Assembly (NCBI GenBank): GCA_018417955.1
Contig: JACTVC010000014.1
Coordinates: forward strand, 310,001-374,000
Reading direction: 5' to 3'
Source of the DNA: Laccaria trichodermophora
Taxonomy: Eukaryota > Basidiomycota > Agaricomycetes > Agaricales > Hydnangiaceae
DNA length: 64,000 nt
Shown: positions 48,541 through 60,479 of the stretch, one piece after another
How positions within the stretch are numbered: position 1 is the first letter of the stretch
Layout: each line of letters opens with the position of its first letter
Program-made: the position numbers and the translations under genes
Notes under the pieces: model-generated
Seen by the model: the letters and a program-made list of their open reading frames with translations, nothing else
Databases searched by the model: none
What the model was told of the DNA's origin: nothing

Positions 48541-49077
48541 GGCTCACCTACTCCCCCTCCTTTGGAAGAGGTGTGATTGTTCTGTGGAGGTGGTGTGGGG
48601 AGAACCACAGGGAAGCCAAGAGCTCCGAGGGGGCGATGGGTATGTATGGCGCGTAGATGTTCAGCGCGCTCAGATCTACGCGGTCATGATAGCTTCCTAG
48701 AACATCGATAATCTCCATTCTCGCGTCAGCCTAGAGTCCGGATCACCAAGTCTCAAAAGGAATCATACATTGTCATGCGTCACTGAGCTAAGGACCTGTA
48801 ATTCCTTCACAATGTCGTGCGGTTCCCTTGCAAACTTCCTCTGCGTCGTTGCAGACTTGACCACTATCCATCGAGCGTGCTCAGGTGGGTCATCCGAAGC
48901 TGGTATCCACGTCCGGGCGACGGTGGATGCTGGGCCTTCCTCAATGACATCGTAATGGACTTCTGGCTTGGAAGATTCAGAATTTTGGCAGATGAAGTGT
49001 GGTAGAGGGGAAGCAAGGGGGTGTCGGGATTGAAAAAAAAGACCTAGGGTCGATTTTTTTGGTACTGAGACGTTGGG
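48541..49077. other. block D end with promoter-like fragment
   Basis: About 48,830-49,005 matches the gene X/NLR divergent promoter region (gacttgaccactatccatcg, then tggacttctggcttgg). It marks another copy of the block edge. Nothing codes here. Confidence 0.4.
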
Positions 49078-49510
49078 AGGACCCCCGAAAATCCTGCTAA
49101 ATGGTAGATACTAAAATTGCTGATTTCCAGATTCTTGTCCGTACCAATTTTGGCAAAGTCTGTCCGGATTTTATCTAGCCTAGACCAAAATTTCGAAAAG
49201 TTGTCCGAACTGCGTATCTAGCCCAAGTCAGGGCCAAATTTTTTTGTGCGGCACAAGGTTCGAACTGCAGACCACACGTCACGCGTCAGGCTTCTTAAAG
49301 TACATACTTCTTTTCCGTTGAGCTACGCGACCATACTTGTCCGGTTAGTATCTAGCCTCTGATTCTTCTCGCAAGCCTGTCCGGATTCTGTATCTAGCAT
49401 TTTGCTGATTTTTTCGAAAACCTGTCCAGTTTGTATCTATCCTAGCATCTCATTTTGAAAATTTCTGTCTGGATCAGTATCTACCATTTAGCAGGATTTT
49501 CGGGGGTCCT
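49078..49510. mobile_element. MITE with long perfect inverted ends and a tRNA-like core
   Basis: The ends AGGACCCCCGAAAATCCTGC and TAAATGGTAGATACT are perfectly inverted. The flanks acgttggg (49070-49077) and acattggg (49511-49518) are an 8-bp duplication differing by one CpG-to-CpA change. The core carries a tRNA-like sequence on the minus strand. No protein. Confidence 0.85.
49246..49338 (-). other. tRNA-like segment with A and B boxes
   Basis: Minus strand: TAGCTCAACGG fits the Pol III A box and GCAGTTCGAACC fits the B box. They are about 60 bp apart and followed by a run of A (49,240-49,246 region). The cloverleaf is imperfect, so a functional tRNA is unlikely; a SINE-derived or Pol III-driven repeat RNA is possible. 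Confidence 0.5.
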
Positions 49511-49521
49511 ACATTGGGCTG

Positions 49522-50291
49522 CAGTGTTGGCATTGACCAGGGTCAGACCCGGTCAGTCAAAGGGTCAGTCAATCAAGGGGGGGGTTAGTCAATATCTTTG
49601 ACTGACTAGGTCAATGGGTTTCGTGGGATATCGGATATCACAGCTATCTGACGCCGATCTGTGATATCGATTAGTAATTTACTTATCTACCCATGTCAAA
49701 AGGATCCATATTCGCCCCTTCTCCACCCATCGCCTGCTCTGCATCATAGCTTGCAAGCTCAGCTTCAAGATTCTTCACGCCACCCTTCCAGTAAAAAGCA
49801 AGTCCTCTCTCCAATCTCTATGATGTAAATAGAAAGGCCAAGCAGTTGACAGGATATATCTACTGACCGTCCTCTAAAAAGTCCTTTTCTGAGTGCACAA
49901 AGCAATGCTCCCCCCTCTCGACTGCTTTGCAGTCTGCCTCCTGCTTTGCGTGGATATGTGCCCGGACACAACACTTGCACCATGTGTTGTTGTGAGTACT
50001 ATTGCCCTTGGATTTTGTCCGATTGGCATAGAAATGCTCCCAGAGAGGTGATTTGGGTGGCATGTAAATACAGCATTCAGACAGAAAATGCCAATGTCAA
50101 GTAAGAAATTATACATCTGCTGCTACAGGTACAGTGGCGTCGCATAGGACCTCTTTTGAGCCTCCAAGGTACATTATAAATTCAATCAATCTATTTTGAA
50201 CCATGTGACATTGACCTCTTTGACCTTTTTTTGACTGACCATTGACTTGACCCTTGTTATTGACCAAGTCAAAGGGGTCAAGCCAACACTG
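49522..50291. mobile_element. deleted hAT element with BED-finger fragment, duplication ttgggctg
   Basis: The ends CAGTGTTGGCATTGACC and, inverted, CAGTGTTGGCTTGACCCC match, flanked by ttgggctg at 49514-49521 and 50292-50299. On the minus strand from 50063, PPKSPLWEHFY and later CKCCVRAHIH look like the BED-type zinc finger at the N-terminus of hAT transposases. A probable intron (about 49,866-49,816) and NLEAELASYDAEQAMGG follow. The catalytic core is deleted. It inserted directly beside the MITE at 49078-49510. Confidence 0.85.
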
Positions 50292-50339
50292 TTGGGCTGA
50301 ACCAACCACCCAACGTAATCAGGCACATGTCTACTTTAG

Positions 50340-53300
50340 GAAATATGATGTCACTGCCGCACAGCCTTCCCTCCTTGACGTTGAACATGCTTCGCAGACC
50401 CAATTCTTGGGCACCTACTGAAGGTAAACACAAACGAGGTGATACTAGAATAGTTTAACACAAAGATGTGAGTAAGTTTCACATTGAAATCCAAACAAAA
50501 AGTTGGTTTACTTACCCACACAGTTTTGCATCCAACTCTCTTGCACTGGATCACATTGTCAGCAGTTGGCTCTGCTCGGGATCCACACAAGCAATCGTCC
50601 AATCCTCTGATGTCAACAACCTTACGTTTTTGCCTTTCGCGACGACCTAATGTTATCTCGCTGACAATCTCTGAGCTTGAGGTAGATGACCCAGGAACCT
50701 TGTTGGTGTCAGAATGAGTCACGGCATGAACATCCTGTTCTGTGGAATCCCTCAGTGAGTTTGCATGCCCTTGTTCAATCAGAAGATGCTAATAAACCAT
50801 AATTAAAGGCGTTAATGGTTGCCACACTTCCAAAAGTAAGAACTTCACTCACCTGGAAACTGTCCACTGACATGGATCTTGGAGTTGCAGGATCAACTGT
50901 CTGACCTTGCAGCACATCCACCACTCTTTCGATTACGACGCCGCTGCTTGTCTCACCTTCCAATGTGATCATACCCAGACTGTCAAGTTCCAGTTCTGTG
51001 TCCTTTGAAGAATCTGACATTCCAGCGCTACCCATCAACTCTTCAGAATCCAAGTTGGATTCCAAAGAACTTTCATCATCTTTTGATTCCTTGTCGCTTT
51101 CCATCTCATCTTCGTCTGACACCCTTTCAGGTTCCTTGCCTTTGCTAAGGACACTTCAATTTTCAGCTATTTTTCCAATGAATTATAATCAGAACTCACC
51201 TCCCAGTTGGTGGAATTTGGGATCTATGGGCATCAGAAATAACAAGAGGGGCAGATTTCGACTTTTTCACTTGCTTTACAGGTACGTGATGACAATCAGC
51301 CCATTTTTTCTTCATCTCTTGAATTTCAAAGTTCAAGATATCCCAAAGGTGATTATACTTCTTGGGATCTGCATTAGGGTGAGCAAGACTGAAATGATAC
51401 TTCACGTTGTAGCACCAGACGGCAGGCTCGATTTTCGGGCAGAGTGGACATAGTATTGGGATATTGGAGCATGGAGAGGGTTTCGTGGATGCCGATGCAA
51501 TCCCATATGATAATTTGGGTTTTGTTGGACAAGTTCTCGTTTTCTCCCAATCAATTTTGAGACGTCCAAGAGCACCTTTCCCTTTTTTCAAATAATACTG
51601 ACATATTGTGGCAGGGTGCAAACAAAGGCCGCATGGTTTGTCAGTTTGGGTAACACTCTTGTTGAAGAGAATATGTGCGCCGATGTGCTCCAGTACACGT
51701 TGTCCATGGTCTAGGTCAAGCGAAATCGACGGCGATGTGCAGAGAGGGCAGATCACTGAGTTTGGATTGTCAGGATCAAATCCATCAATATGGGCAGGAT
51801 GTGAGTTACTTCCACAAAGAAAACATGCTTTCCCTAATGTCAAAATATTTTAGCCAATTAAATCCACAAGATTGAGCTCAAGTTACTTGCCTAAACACTC
51901 ATGGTAGGGGAATTCATCCCTCACACCAATTTTAGGAATTGACTTGATGTCAGAAACACCAAGTGGCTTGAAAATACTGGCTGAGAGAGCAACTAGGAAT
52001 CGGCTGTCGAGGAGATAAAATATAGAGTCCTTGTAGGATTTCGGCTTTGATTGGTTGAACTAGGCATCCAGGAACCATGAAGACTTTCTCCTTGATTTCA
52101 TATGTCTGCCAATCATATTTCAGAGTCTGATCATCTTGAGAATTGGCAGGACCCAAGCCCAGAACTTGGTATGTAACAAGTATTGTTGATTCCGTGAGGA
52201 GGTCAAGGTCAAGAACGTCGGTTGGCTTGCCATCATTTTTTATGCTAATAACCTCACCAATGCAAAGCCAGATTTTGCCCTCGCACTGCAACAGGCTGGC
52301 GATTGGATCTGTGGTCATGAGGTTCAACTTGGATACCTCATTGAAATCAGCATTTCAGAGGGACTTGAGGCTGTATGCAACAGGTGTATCACCTGAATGG
52401 CACTCACCCCCTTGAACATGTTTCAGACAGTCCATTGACCCTGGCAAATTTTGGTATTTACTATGGTGCTTGAGAGCTTCAAGTTTTGTCATCTCTGTAC
52501 CTTTGTATCGGATGAGTTAGTTCAAACGCGCCCCACTTTGCGGATTTGTTTCGTTGCAGTCCATTTCAACACGAAGCCCATCTTCCATGTCAACCCTTGT
52601 CTCACCATTCACCTCTAGAGTTGGAGGGGCATTCATATCTGTGGGGTGTGCTGGGCATAACATTTCTTCCAGGCTTTTGTCAATGTCATCATCTGGAAGT
52701 GCAATGTTGACAAGCAGAATGCCAGAAGGTGATAGTGTTGTAATGTTTCCTTCATCCTCCATTTCTTTGAATGTTCCCTTGTATTCTGGAAACTTGTCTT
52801 CAATGAGATGGCACCCACGACACCAAGATGTTTGAAATGAAACATTGCTGAGTTTCACATCCCCCTTCCAAGAACTGGGCTTGAGGTGGTCGGATTTGCT
52901 TGATATTTCACCAGATCCTGACCTTGTAAGAGCAGGTAAATTCATATGATGAGGTGCTCAATCCCACTGTGGGTATTTAGCAAGGATATTTGACACCTCT
53001 GTCGTTCTGCTGAGATGCTCTGCTAGTTGAAAAATATCCAGGTTCACGTTATTGCCAATCATGGTTCAGAGGATCCCAAACAGTTCCTCAAGATGATCTG
53101 TTCCTAGAAGAATAATCCAGAATGAATCAAGGCCATCAACTTTTGCTTTGGTGACAGTAAAATAAACATTCTTGATCATGATCATCACATCGACGTAGAG
53201 CTCTGTCAGCAAGAAATCCTTGCCACCACCACAGTAAAGAAGTAAGCCAAGGTGAGACACTGTGCTTAGGTGTTCAAGTTGCTCTGACAATGAGAGATCG

Positions 53301-54807
53301 ACACATAGGTATGGGAAGACAAGATGGAAAAGCATTCTCCCAAATATCCAGAGTGCTTCCTGGGCTTTCAAAAATCCTGGCAATGGATTGCTTGTTGATG
53401 GTATGTGAGGGAGACACCAAATGTCTTTTAGCAAGTTGAATGCAATACAGATGTCCTGAAGATCCTTTGGATTAAATGATGACCATATATGCTCTTGAGT
53501 TGATCCTTCCGCAGTGAGTTGAAGCTGGAGAATAGATGCAGTGAATCGATTATTGTGGATTAGAATTCCTTGCTCATGAAGGATCAGGTTTCGAACACAT
53601 TTGAAGACATGCTTCCAGTCCTTGTCAGCTGTTAAATCATTGGCACCAACATGCATATCCATGAAGACTAGAGGAGATAATAGGCCATAAATATTTGATT
53701 GAGGGGCAAGCACTTTCTGGAATGTGAGTTGAGCCATTGCTGATCCTCGACACTTTTCACCATCAGATGCAATGCTCACAATGTGCAAATTGACTAGATT
53801 GCGCTTATTCTGTACTGCATCCATGACAGTCTGGAGAACAGCTCGGTGTTCTTCACCAGTCTCCTTCTTGCAGTCTCCTGAGATCAGTATTGTTTGCGCT
53901 GCATAGATACGGTTATTGTTGCAAAGAATACCCAATGCACCAACAGTAGCCTATAAATAGAGTATTAACGGAAGCAAAATGGAAGCAAATACCAAAAGGA
54001 GAATTTCACCTCCACAGCATAATGGACGTCACCATCATCAAGTGCTTGAAACAACTCTTCCAGGACCTCTCCATTCACATAATCCAGTGAGACATGTTTA
54101 TGTCCATGCTCCCAGCAGACTCCCAGGAAGTACTGATAGTTTCGATCCAGCCTGACTCACTTCTCGGTGGCAATCTCATCCAACATGAGCACCATGTGAA
54201 GAATCTGTCCTTCGCCTTCCACGACATCCAAGACACTTTCGAATGAAGCCTGTATGTTCGATTCAACCTTGGATACAGAGGGGAGTGCATGTGAAGGTAT
54301 GATTGGTGGAACAATGGTTTGAGTGTGGAGGGCAGGAACGCTTAGGAGACCCAATGCTTTGTTTCCAAACGTTGCCAACCGATTTCCACCCAGTCGCCAC
54401 AGCAGTAAGGATTCCAATTCTTCTTTCTCAGTAAAGCTTTTCGGTTGATAGAGGCCCATCGCTGCAGATTCAAAGAGGTTCAAAATTGCAACAATTCCCT
54501 TTTTCTGTCCAAGGGCTACCCGTATAAGCGCGTCGACATGCTGGACCTTTCCACTTGCGATTGCGACAAGAAAGTGTTTATGGTCATCCAGTGCTGTCAC
54601 TTTCTGAAGGAGACTTCGTGTGTGGTTGAGTCCCTGAAGGCGATGGAACTTGATATGCTCATTTTTGCAATTCAGAAGTTGGGTGAGGCCATTGATGCCG
54701 TGGTAAGCAAATGTGGTGTTTTCTGCGATCCCAAATTCCATTCTTGTCTTGATTCCATCCAGAACTTTGTCTTTTTCAAGATCTCGACAGGCTTTACAGG
54801 TCCCCAT
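50340..54807 (-). mobile_element. P-element-like DDE transposase relic with zinc-binding and PHD-finger tail
   Basis: Large agaricomycete transposon-type protein. From 54807: a helical N-terminal part (ENTTFAYHGINGLTQLL, PIIPSHALPSV), then MLDEIATEK at about 54,160, which resembles the first catalytic block (DEM) of P-element/THAP9 transposases. After an intron (about 54,010-53,953): ISGDCKKETGEEH, IASDGEKCRGSA, ADKDWKHVFKCVRNL and LGTDHLEELFGIL (about 53,070), like the P-type ...HLxKxxRN and LE-x-FG blocks. Further on are a zinc-binding part (CFLCG, ICPLC, CPLCPKIEPAVW) and at 50,593 to 50,345 a complete PHD finger: CLCG, CKRVGC, HLVC, WVCEAC. Premature stops at 54157, 53066, 52958 and 52355 are TGA; there is also TAA at 52517, a frameshift near 52,020 and TAG in the PHD exon. 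The class is inferred from motif order. Confidence 0.7.
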
Positions 54808-54809
54808 GG

Positions 54810-54955
54810 ATTAGTGTTGCTGCGGCTTTGGCTTTTAGCTGGTTCAAGCCACAGCTGAGCCGAAATTAAAGCCGAGCTGAGCCAAGCTGATGGATCTGGC
54901 TTGGCTACTGCTTGAGCCGGCTAGAGCCGGGATTTTGAGCCTCATCAACCACACA
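54810..54955. repeat. gccgagc/agctgagcc-rich repeat truncating the P-like gene
   Basis: Short segment of repeated agctgagcc, aaagccgagc and gagccgg words. It replaces the 5' end of the transposase relic, whose homology starts abruptly at 54,807. Probably a remnant of another MITE; no ends were found. Confidence 0.5.
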
Positions 54956-55019
54956 TGCTAGTTCATTCAAAACAAATAAAATTGGCTTTTGTTGTACATA
55001 TTATTTAACTAGTAATAGA

Positions 55020-55845
55020 ATATACTGTAAATGAACCTAAGATCATAGAAAATAGCTAAGAATTGCCTGAGACTGAGTCACCCCCCACCAAAACAGAAAA
55101 TGCAACATATCTTCGGAACGCAGACACGCAAACCTCTTGTCTCTTCAGGACCTTCAAACAACACTATAGTAGATTGTAAACGAGCCCTCAACGATAAAAA
55201 AAAGTAAAGAATTGACTGAGATAGAGCTTAACCCCCCCAAAACCAGAAAATGTGGAATATCTTGAGAGTGTGGACACACAAACCTCTCGTCTCTTTGGGA
55301 CCTTCAAACGACACTAGAATACGTTGTAAACGAGCCCTCAATGATAAAAAAAGGTAAAGAATTGACCGAGATAGAGCTTAACCCCCAAAACCAGAAAATG
55401 TGGAATATCTTGAGAGTGTGGACACACAAACCTCTCGTCTCTTTGGGACCTTCAAACAACACTATAGTAGATTGTAAATGAGCCTTAGATCATAAGAAAC
55501 GATGGAAATTTGACTGACCTAGTGTACTTGCCCCCCCAAACAGAAAATGCAATATATCTCCAAAACGCAGACACACAAACCTCTCGTCTCTTTGGGACCT
55601 TCAAACGACACTGGAATACGTTGTAAACAAGCCTTTAACGAAGGAGAATGATGGAGAACTCATGAAGATAGAGTACACCCTCCTGCTGAAACTTAGCATG
55701 ACAGATCTCTCAAAAATATGATGGCAGATGCCTCTCGTCTCTACAGGCCCTAAAATCGACAGCAAATAGCTGGTAATCAACACTAATTTGGTGGAAAACG
55801 GTACAGAACTCACTGAGATACAATATAGCCTCATGGTGTCTATCC
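55020..55845. repeat. tandem array, unit about 150 bp, five to six copies
   Basis: The word cctctcgtctctttggg and its variants begin at 55133, 55283, 55431, 55580 and 55731, a spacing of 148-151 bp. Each unit also has a run of C (5-9), cagaaaatg, cacacaaa, accttcaaac and a gtaaanagcc stretch. The inner units are the most alike and the outer ones diverge. Copies are not open in one frame, so the array is non-coding as far as I can tell. Confidence 0.85.
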
Positions 55846-55959
55846 AGCACCCATTACATGTTTCTTAGGGCTATTATTGGGCTATTCATGTGCCCATTCT
55901 TAAGTTATACTATGCAGAACCCATTTATAATTGGTGTGGTACACTACTTAAGTTTATGG

Positions 55960-57060
55960 TCATACATAGATTGGGGGGGAGGTGAAATGGGAAATGTTTG
56001 ATTTGGGCATCATCAACAAACAGTGCCACATCTCTTTCAACCACCACCATCATCAGCCTACACATCACGTCGCCAACATCCACCACCATGCACACCAGCC
56101 ACAATGATGAGAGAACGACAATGGCCACAACACAGGAACCAACACCCCAATGCCACGTTACCAGCCCCAGTAAACGAGTGCAGCAACATGTTGCCACATC
56201 ACTATCAGCAATGTGGCAACCAGATGACAAACAATGATTTTGTTGTTTGTCATCCTAGGTGAGCACCCCCATCCCAAATTCATCCCAACCCAGCTTGCTA
56301 ACACCATGCCCACAATGAGGAACAGATAACATGTCAGCACACCACCATGTCAACACATGATCACCATGACCATGCCCATGGACAACACACCCCACCATGT
56401 CAATGGAGGGCCATGCCAACAGACAACACACAGACCACCACCACATCAATGGACAATGACACCCATGTCAGTGGATGACAACACCCATGTCAATGGATGA
56501 TGAGCACATCAGCAGATGATGAGCATGTCAAGGGATGATGACAACCCACACTCTTCCCTGTCCCTCCTTTCCCTCCTCCCCTTCCTTTTCCCTCCCCTTC
56601 CTTTTCCCTGCCCCTCTGCTTGTCCATCTTCCTTCCCTCCCTTTCCCCCCCTTCCCTGTCCCCCCTTCCTTGTGCCTATCTTTGTCCATCTCCCCTCCCT
56701 TTTCTCTCCCCCTTCCTTGTCCATCCACCCTTCCTTTTCTCTCCCCCTTCTCTATCCCTTCCCCCTTCCTTGTGTGTGCCTCTCTCTTTGCCCATCTTTC
56801 CCCCTCTTTCATCCCCCCTCCCCCCTTCCCTGTGCCTCTTCTTCCTTTAGTATACACTGAATGTGGTAAAATATATTTTATGTTATAATTGAAATACATT
56901 AAAATTTGATCTCTATTTGACTTGTGAATTTTTAAGGAATTCTGAATATCAAGCTATCAGTATAAGGTGACTTCAGAATGTAGTAGAATAGATTTATGTA
57001 GCTACAATCTTCTATGTTCAAATCTGAGTGTGATAAGAAATTCTTAGAATCAAGCTATCA
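55960..57060. repeat. pyrimidine-rich repeat element, inverse of the one at 21.7 kb
   Basis: The right flank (about 56,850-56,965: atatattttatgttataatt, gaattctgaatatcaagc) is the inverse of 21,670-21,780. The left part holds accaccatg/catgtcaatgg-type minisatellites (56,020-56,540) and a C/T tract (56,560-56,850). Open frames through the tract are composition artefacts. Together with 21.4-22.2 and 25.9-28.4 kb this defines one repeat family. Confidence 0.6.
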
Positions 57061-58305
57061 ACATAGAATAGAATGATAGATTGGTTGACTACATTACACA
57101 GGTAATTCAGGAGGTCTTGAAAAGTGCACAATCACATTAATAAAGAGATTTTCTGTCTATCCTACTGGATTCCAGCCAATTGCAACACTCCAGCACTGCA
57201 GTGTGTGTGTTTGGTCATGTTTGGCAGGTCATGTTTGGCAGGAGCCTTAGAGGTAGACATGCAATGTAGAGACAGGATCATTGTCATCATCACACCATAC
57301 TGTGTGCATTCATGCCAGTCTTCTCATTAATTCACCTAAGCCATCTCCAATGTGTACACTGGATAGCATAGTGGACATTTGGGAGGGGGTTGCTGCTGAA
57401 AAGTTGAGAGTGTGCATAGGGAAGGTAGGGGTGTTGTTGAAACTGTTAAGTAATTCTGTGCTTTGGGGGTGAGGGATGTTTTAGAACAAAAAGGAGCCAA
57501 TTTTGATATTGCCTCTATGTGTGCTTTCTTATGTGAACTTGATGTGAGCTCTTGAGAAGCTGACTTGCTCATTTCTGCTTTTGCAGTCTGTTTTTTTGGA
57601 GATGCTGAATGGGAGGAGGGAGGTGTCAATTTTGAAGAGCATGCTCAAGTACATGAATAAGATGGCCTTGTGGTGGTGACTTCACTTAGATTTCTCCTAG
57701 TAGGTGGAACAGCACTATTCCAATTGGCTGGTGTAGCATCTGTTGTTAACCTTTGTAGCAGATGTATGTGAATTCTTCTAGAAGCTTACTGACAACATGT
57801 AATCCTGACAAATGTCCTCTGAGTTAGATGAAAAGATATGAGAACTCTCTTCCTTAAGAAGACAGTCAGTGGGCATACCTGAGAAGAGGTTGTATAACCT
57901 CTGGAAATTGATATTGGATGCTGCACATGTGCACATAGCTTACTGATGAGGTAATGCTTACTCTATAGCAGAACCATTAGCAAGGGACTCCAAACTACAC
58001 CACTTACTTTTCAGAAGGTAGAAGCATGATAAAACATCACTTCAAGAATGCAAAATGCACTGTTGGTGTAAGTAATGAATTGATGAAATTGTGTGTAAAC
58101 AATGAGTACAAATCAACTGACATGTGATAAAATGACTAATGTGACTCTGTGAATACTAAGTATGAGAAGGGGTTCAATCAGTGGAGAGTAATCATAAGTA
58201 ATGGAATGGATGAAGGAGTTGAATCCTTCATTACAGATACTATCTTGTCTCATCACACAATGCTGCTACAGTTGCTTGATTGTATTGACTACAAAGACAT
58301 TGATT
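57061..58305. other. CpG-poor gap with one unrecognised frame
   Basis: Nothing is recognised. A minus-strand frame at 57336-57629 (S, P, K and T rich) has no conserved look. The stretch could hold the 3' end or downstream region of the GTPase-like gene. Confidence 0.35.
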
Positions 58306-60266
58306 TCAAACTCCATCAGAAAAGTCTTTGAAAGCTCCAAATTTGCCAGACTGCTTGATGCGTGCAATCTGATATTCCAAGATAGCAGTTTTGATTTCCA
58401 CTTTCTCTTTAATGTGGTCTCCCTCATAATGATCTTTCTTGTTCCAAAGATCTTCCAGCTGTTTTTCCATTTCCTGAGTTTTCTCTATAAGAAATGCCTG
58501 GACTTGAAGACCTGCATAAGTATCTGCAACAGGTTTTCTGCTATGAACAACTTCTCGTTGAATTTGTAAGAGCAGCCCAGAGCTAAATCCCTCAGATTTT
58601 TTCAAAACAACTTGAATGACCTTTTCTGCAGAAGTTTTCAACTGATTATTATACTCGATTACTTGAGCCCCATAAGCTAGAAATGGCTGAAGTGGTGAGT
58701 AAGCTGCAGTAGGGGCTGCAATAACTAGATCCATAACTGTAGCTCCAGCTATCTTTTTGAGCATCTTGAGGTTAATTCCAGATGCAGAGGAACCCTCATA
58801 GACATAAATCAGGCCAACTAATTTGTGATCTCCAAGTGCTCTGTAATTGAACTTCAAAAAAAAACCCTCAGATTAAATTATATTACTTACAGGGCTGTGA
58901 GATAACTTGCAATTTTATTCAGATTATCTGCTTCAGATGCATTCCCCTGGAAAGAGGGCATTTTCACAAGTCGAAAGTGTTTTCTACCCAAAGCTACCTC
59001 AGCTGAAGCCTGAACATCATTGGCACTGTCCATCTCAGATCCAGAAAGCAGCTCAATAAACTAAAAAAGAATGATTCAGTAGTAAATAAATAACTGATAA
59101 AAATGCATACTGAGTTTGTTGCCAATTGTGAATCTCCAAAAACACTAATGGAAGAGTCAATATATGGTATCCTGATATTGGTTTTTGATTTACCTGATAA
59201 ATATGTTTGTTGAATATTTCGACACTAATTTCTTCATCATGAAAAACTCATTTTCCATTTCAGAAGGTGCAGCCAAGCCCCAGAGCAGATCTGTTTTCTC
59301 CATATGAAGCTGTAGAAATCTATCCTGAAAAAGTTGTCTTTCATAATCCTTATCCTCTTGTTTTCTGTGCTCTATCTCATCCTTTAGCTTAGTAAGAAGG
59401 TCATGTTGGAGTTTCAGGCTAGCCTCAGACTTTGCAATGGGTTTTCCACCCTCAACAACCTCAGTCTGGAGGTGTAATGGTACCCAAGAAGCCATGAGAA
59501 GAGCTTGCAAAATAGCTTTAGCAGTTCCAGTAGAGTCAATATCATGCCTAAAGTATTGAGCACCAGCAGTAATCATTTTCTCCAGATAAATTTTCTTTAG
59601 CACAAGCTCTCTGGAAGAATAGGTCTTCATAGTGCTGCTGCTCCACTTTGGAGTGACAAAGACAGTATTATCAAAGCCAGAGTTACCACAGAGTCTTGAG
59701 AGAATATCCAGATTAGATTTAGCTGTTCCACCAGTGCGAGGACTGGCCAAAGACAGCAGAAAGACAATACCACGAAGACTTTGCCCTCTCATGTGGCTAA
59801 AACATGATGTTTGAGCATTTACTATGTTTATCCATAGAGAAACCAACTCACAGAGTAGCAACAAGAGCAGCAAGAGTATTTAAAAGGTCAGCATCATTCT
59901 GAGTATCAGAAGCTTTGAACTCATTCATTTGGACAAGTTGAATGTTGTAGGTGTCAAATGGAAAAGGGATTGAGAAGTTGATGTGGTTAAGCTGTGTGTT
60001 GGGCAACAGGTCCGATCCAGAGGCATCTTTGATGAACTGCAGGAACACATGAGAGGCGTAACGACAGAGTCAAGCGTAGAATTTTACTGCTTTTGCCGAG
60101 TTTGAATCACCCAGAACACTACGAAACGGTTAGCGGGAAAGATGGGTGGTTGTATGCACTCACGCAATGAAGATATCCTCGAGAGGTTTGTCTGGGTGCG
60201 GATGTAAGAGCAAGATGTGAGCATAGACCAAATGCGCTCACCGTCAAACGCAGTCTTTGCGGCCAT
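58306..60266 (-). CDS. tandem AIG1/G-domain-like protein with degenerate P-loops
   Basis: Two successive copies of the P-loop GTPase-like domain common in mushrooms. Domain 1 (about 60,160-59,190): VLGDSNSAKA at the P-loop place, FIKDASGSDLL, DTQNDADLLNTLAALVATL, LRGIVFLLSLASPRTGGTAK, LCGNSGFDNTVFVTPKW, RHDIDSTGTAKAIL, then a coiled, charged tail. Domain 2 (about 59,150-58,306): VFGDSQLATNS, FIELLSGSEMDSANDVQAS, EADNLNKIASYLTAL, HKLVGLIYVYEGSSASGINL and a coiled tail. Introns of 50-70 nt lie at matching places. Both P-loops lack the GK[ST] signature (SAKA, LATN) and the DxxG site is not visible, so GTP binding is doubtful. The joins at the first exon and between the domains are uncertain; it may be two genes or partly broken. 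Confidence 0.6.
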
Positions 60267-60479
60267 GATGGTGGTAGATAAGAACTGATTGTAATCGAGT
60301 TATGTGATGTTGTTTGTGTCAAGCACGAGTTCCCACCTGCCAAGAAGGTTTTCCCCAGCCAACGAACGCTACCCACGGCGTACACTGTCAAAACAGCAAC
60401 CCTCGTCGTGCGTGCTCATCGTCAGACAGGCAGTCACACGTGGTTGCTAGACGTCCGCATCAAATTTCAAATCGTACGT

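Noticed and set aside
51196..51843. Separate C2H2-type transcription factor gene
   Set aside because: Its cysteine pairs continue the P-like transposase: a GC-AG intron at about 51,890-51,845 joins it in frame to the upstream part.
55020..55845. CRISPR array
   Set aside because: Units are about 150 bp without short constant repeats and unique spacers, and the genome is eukaryotic.
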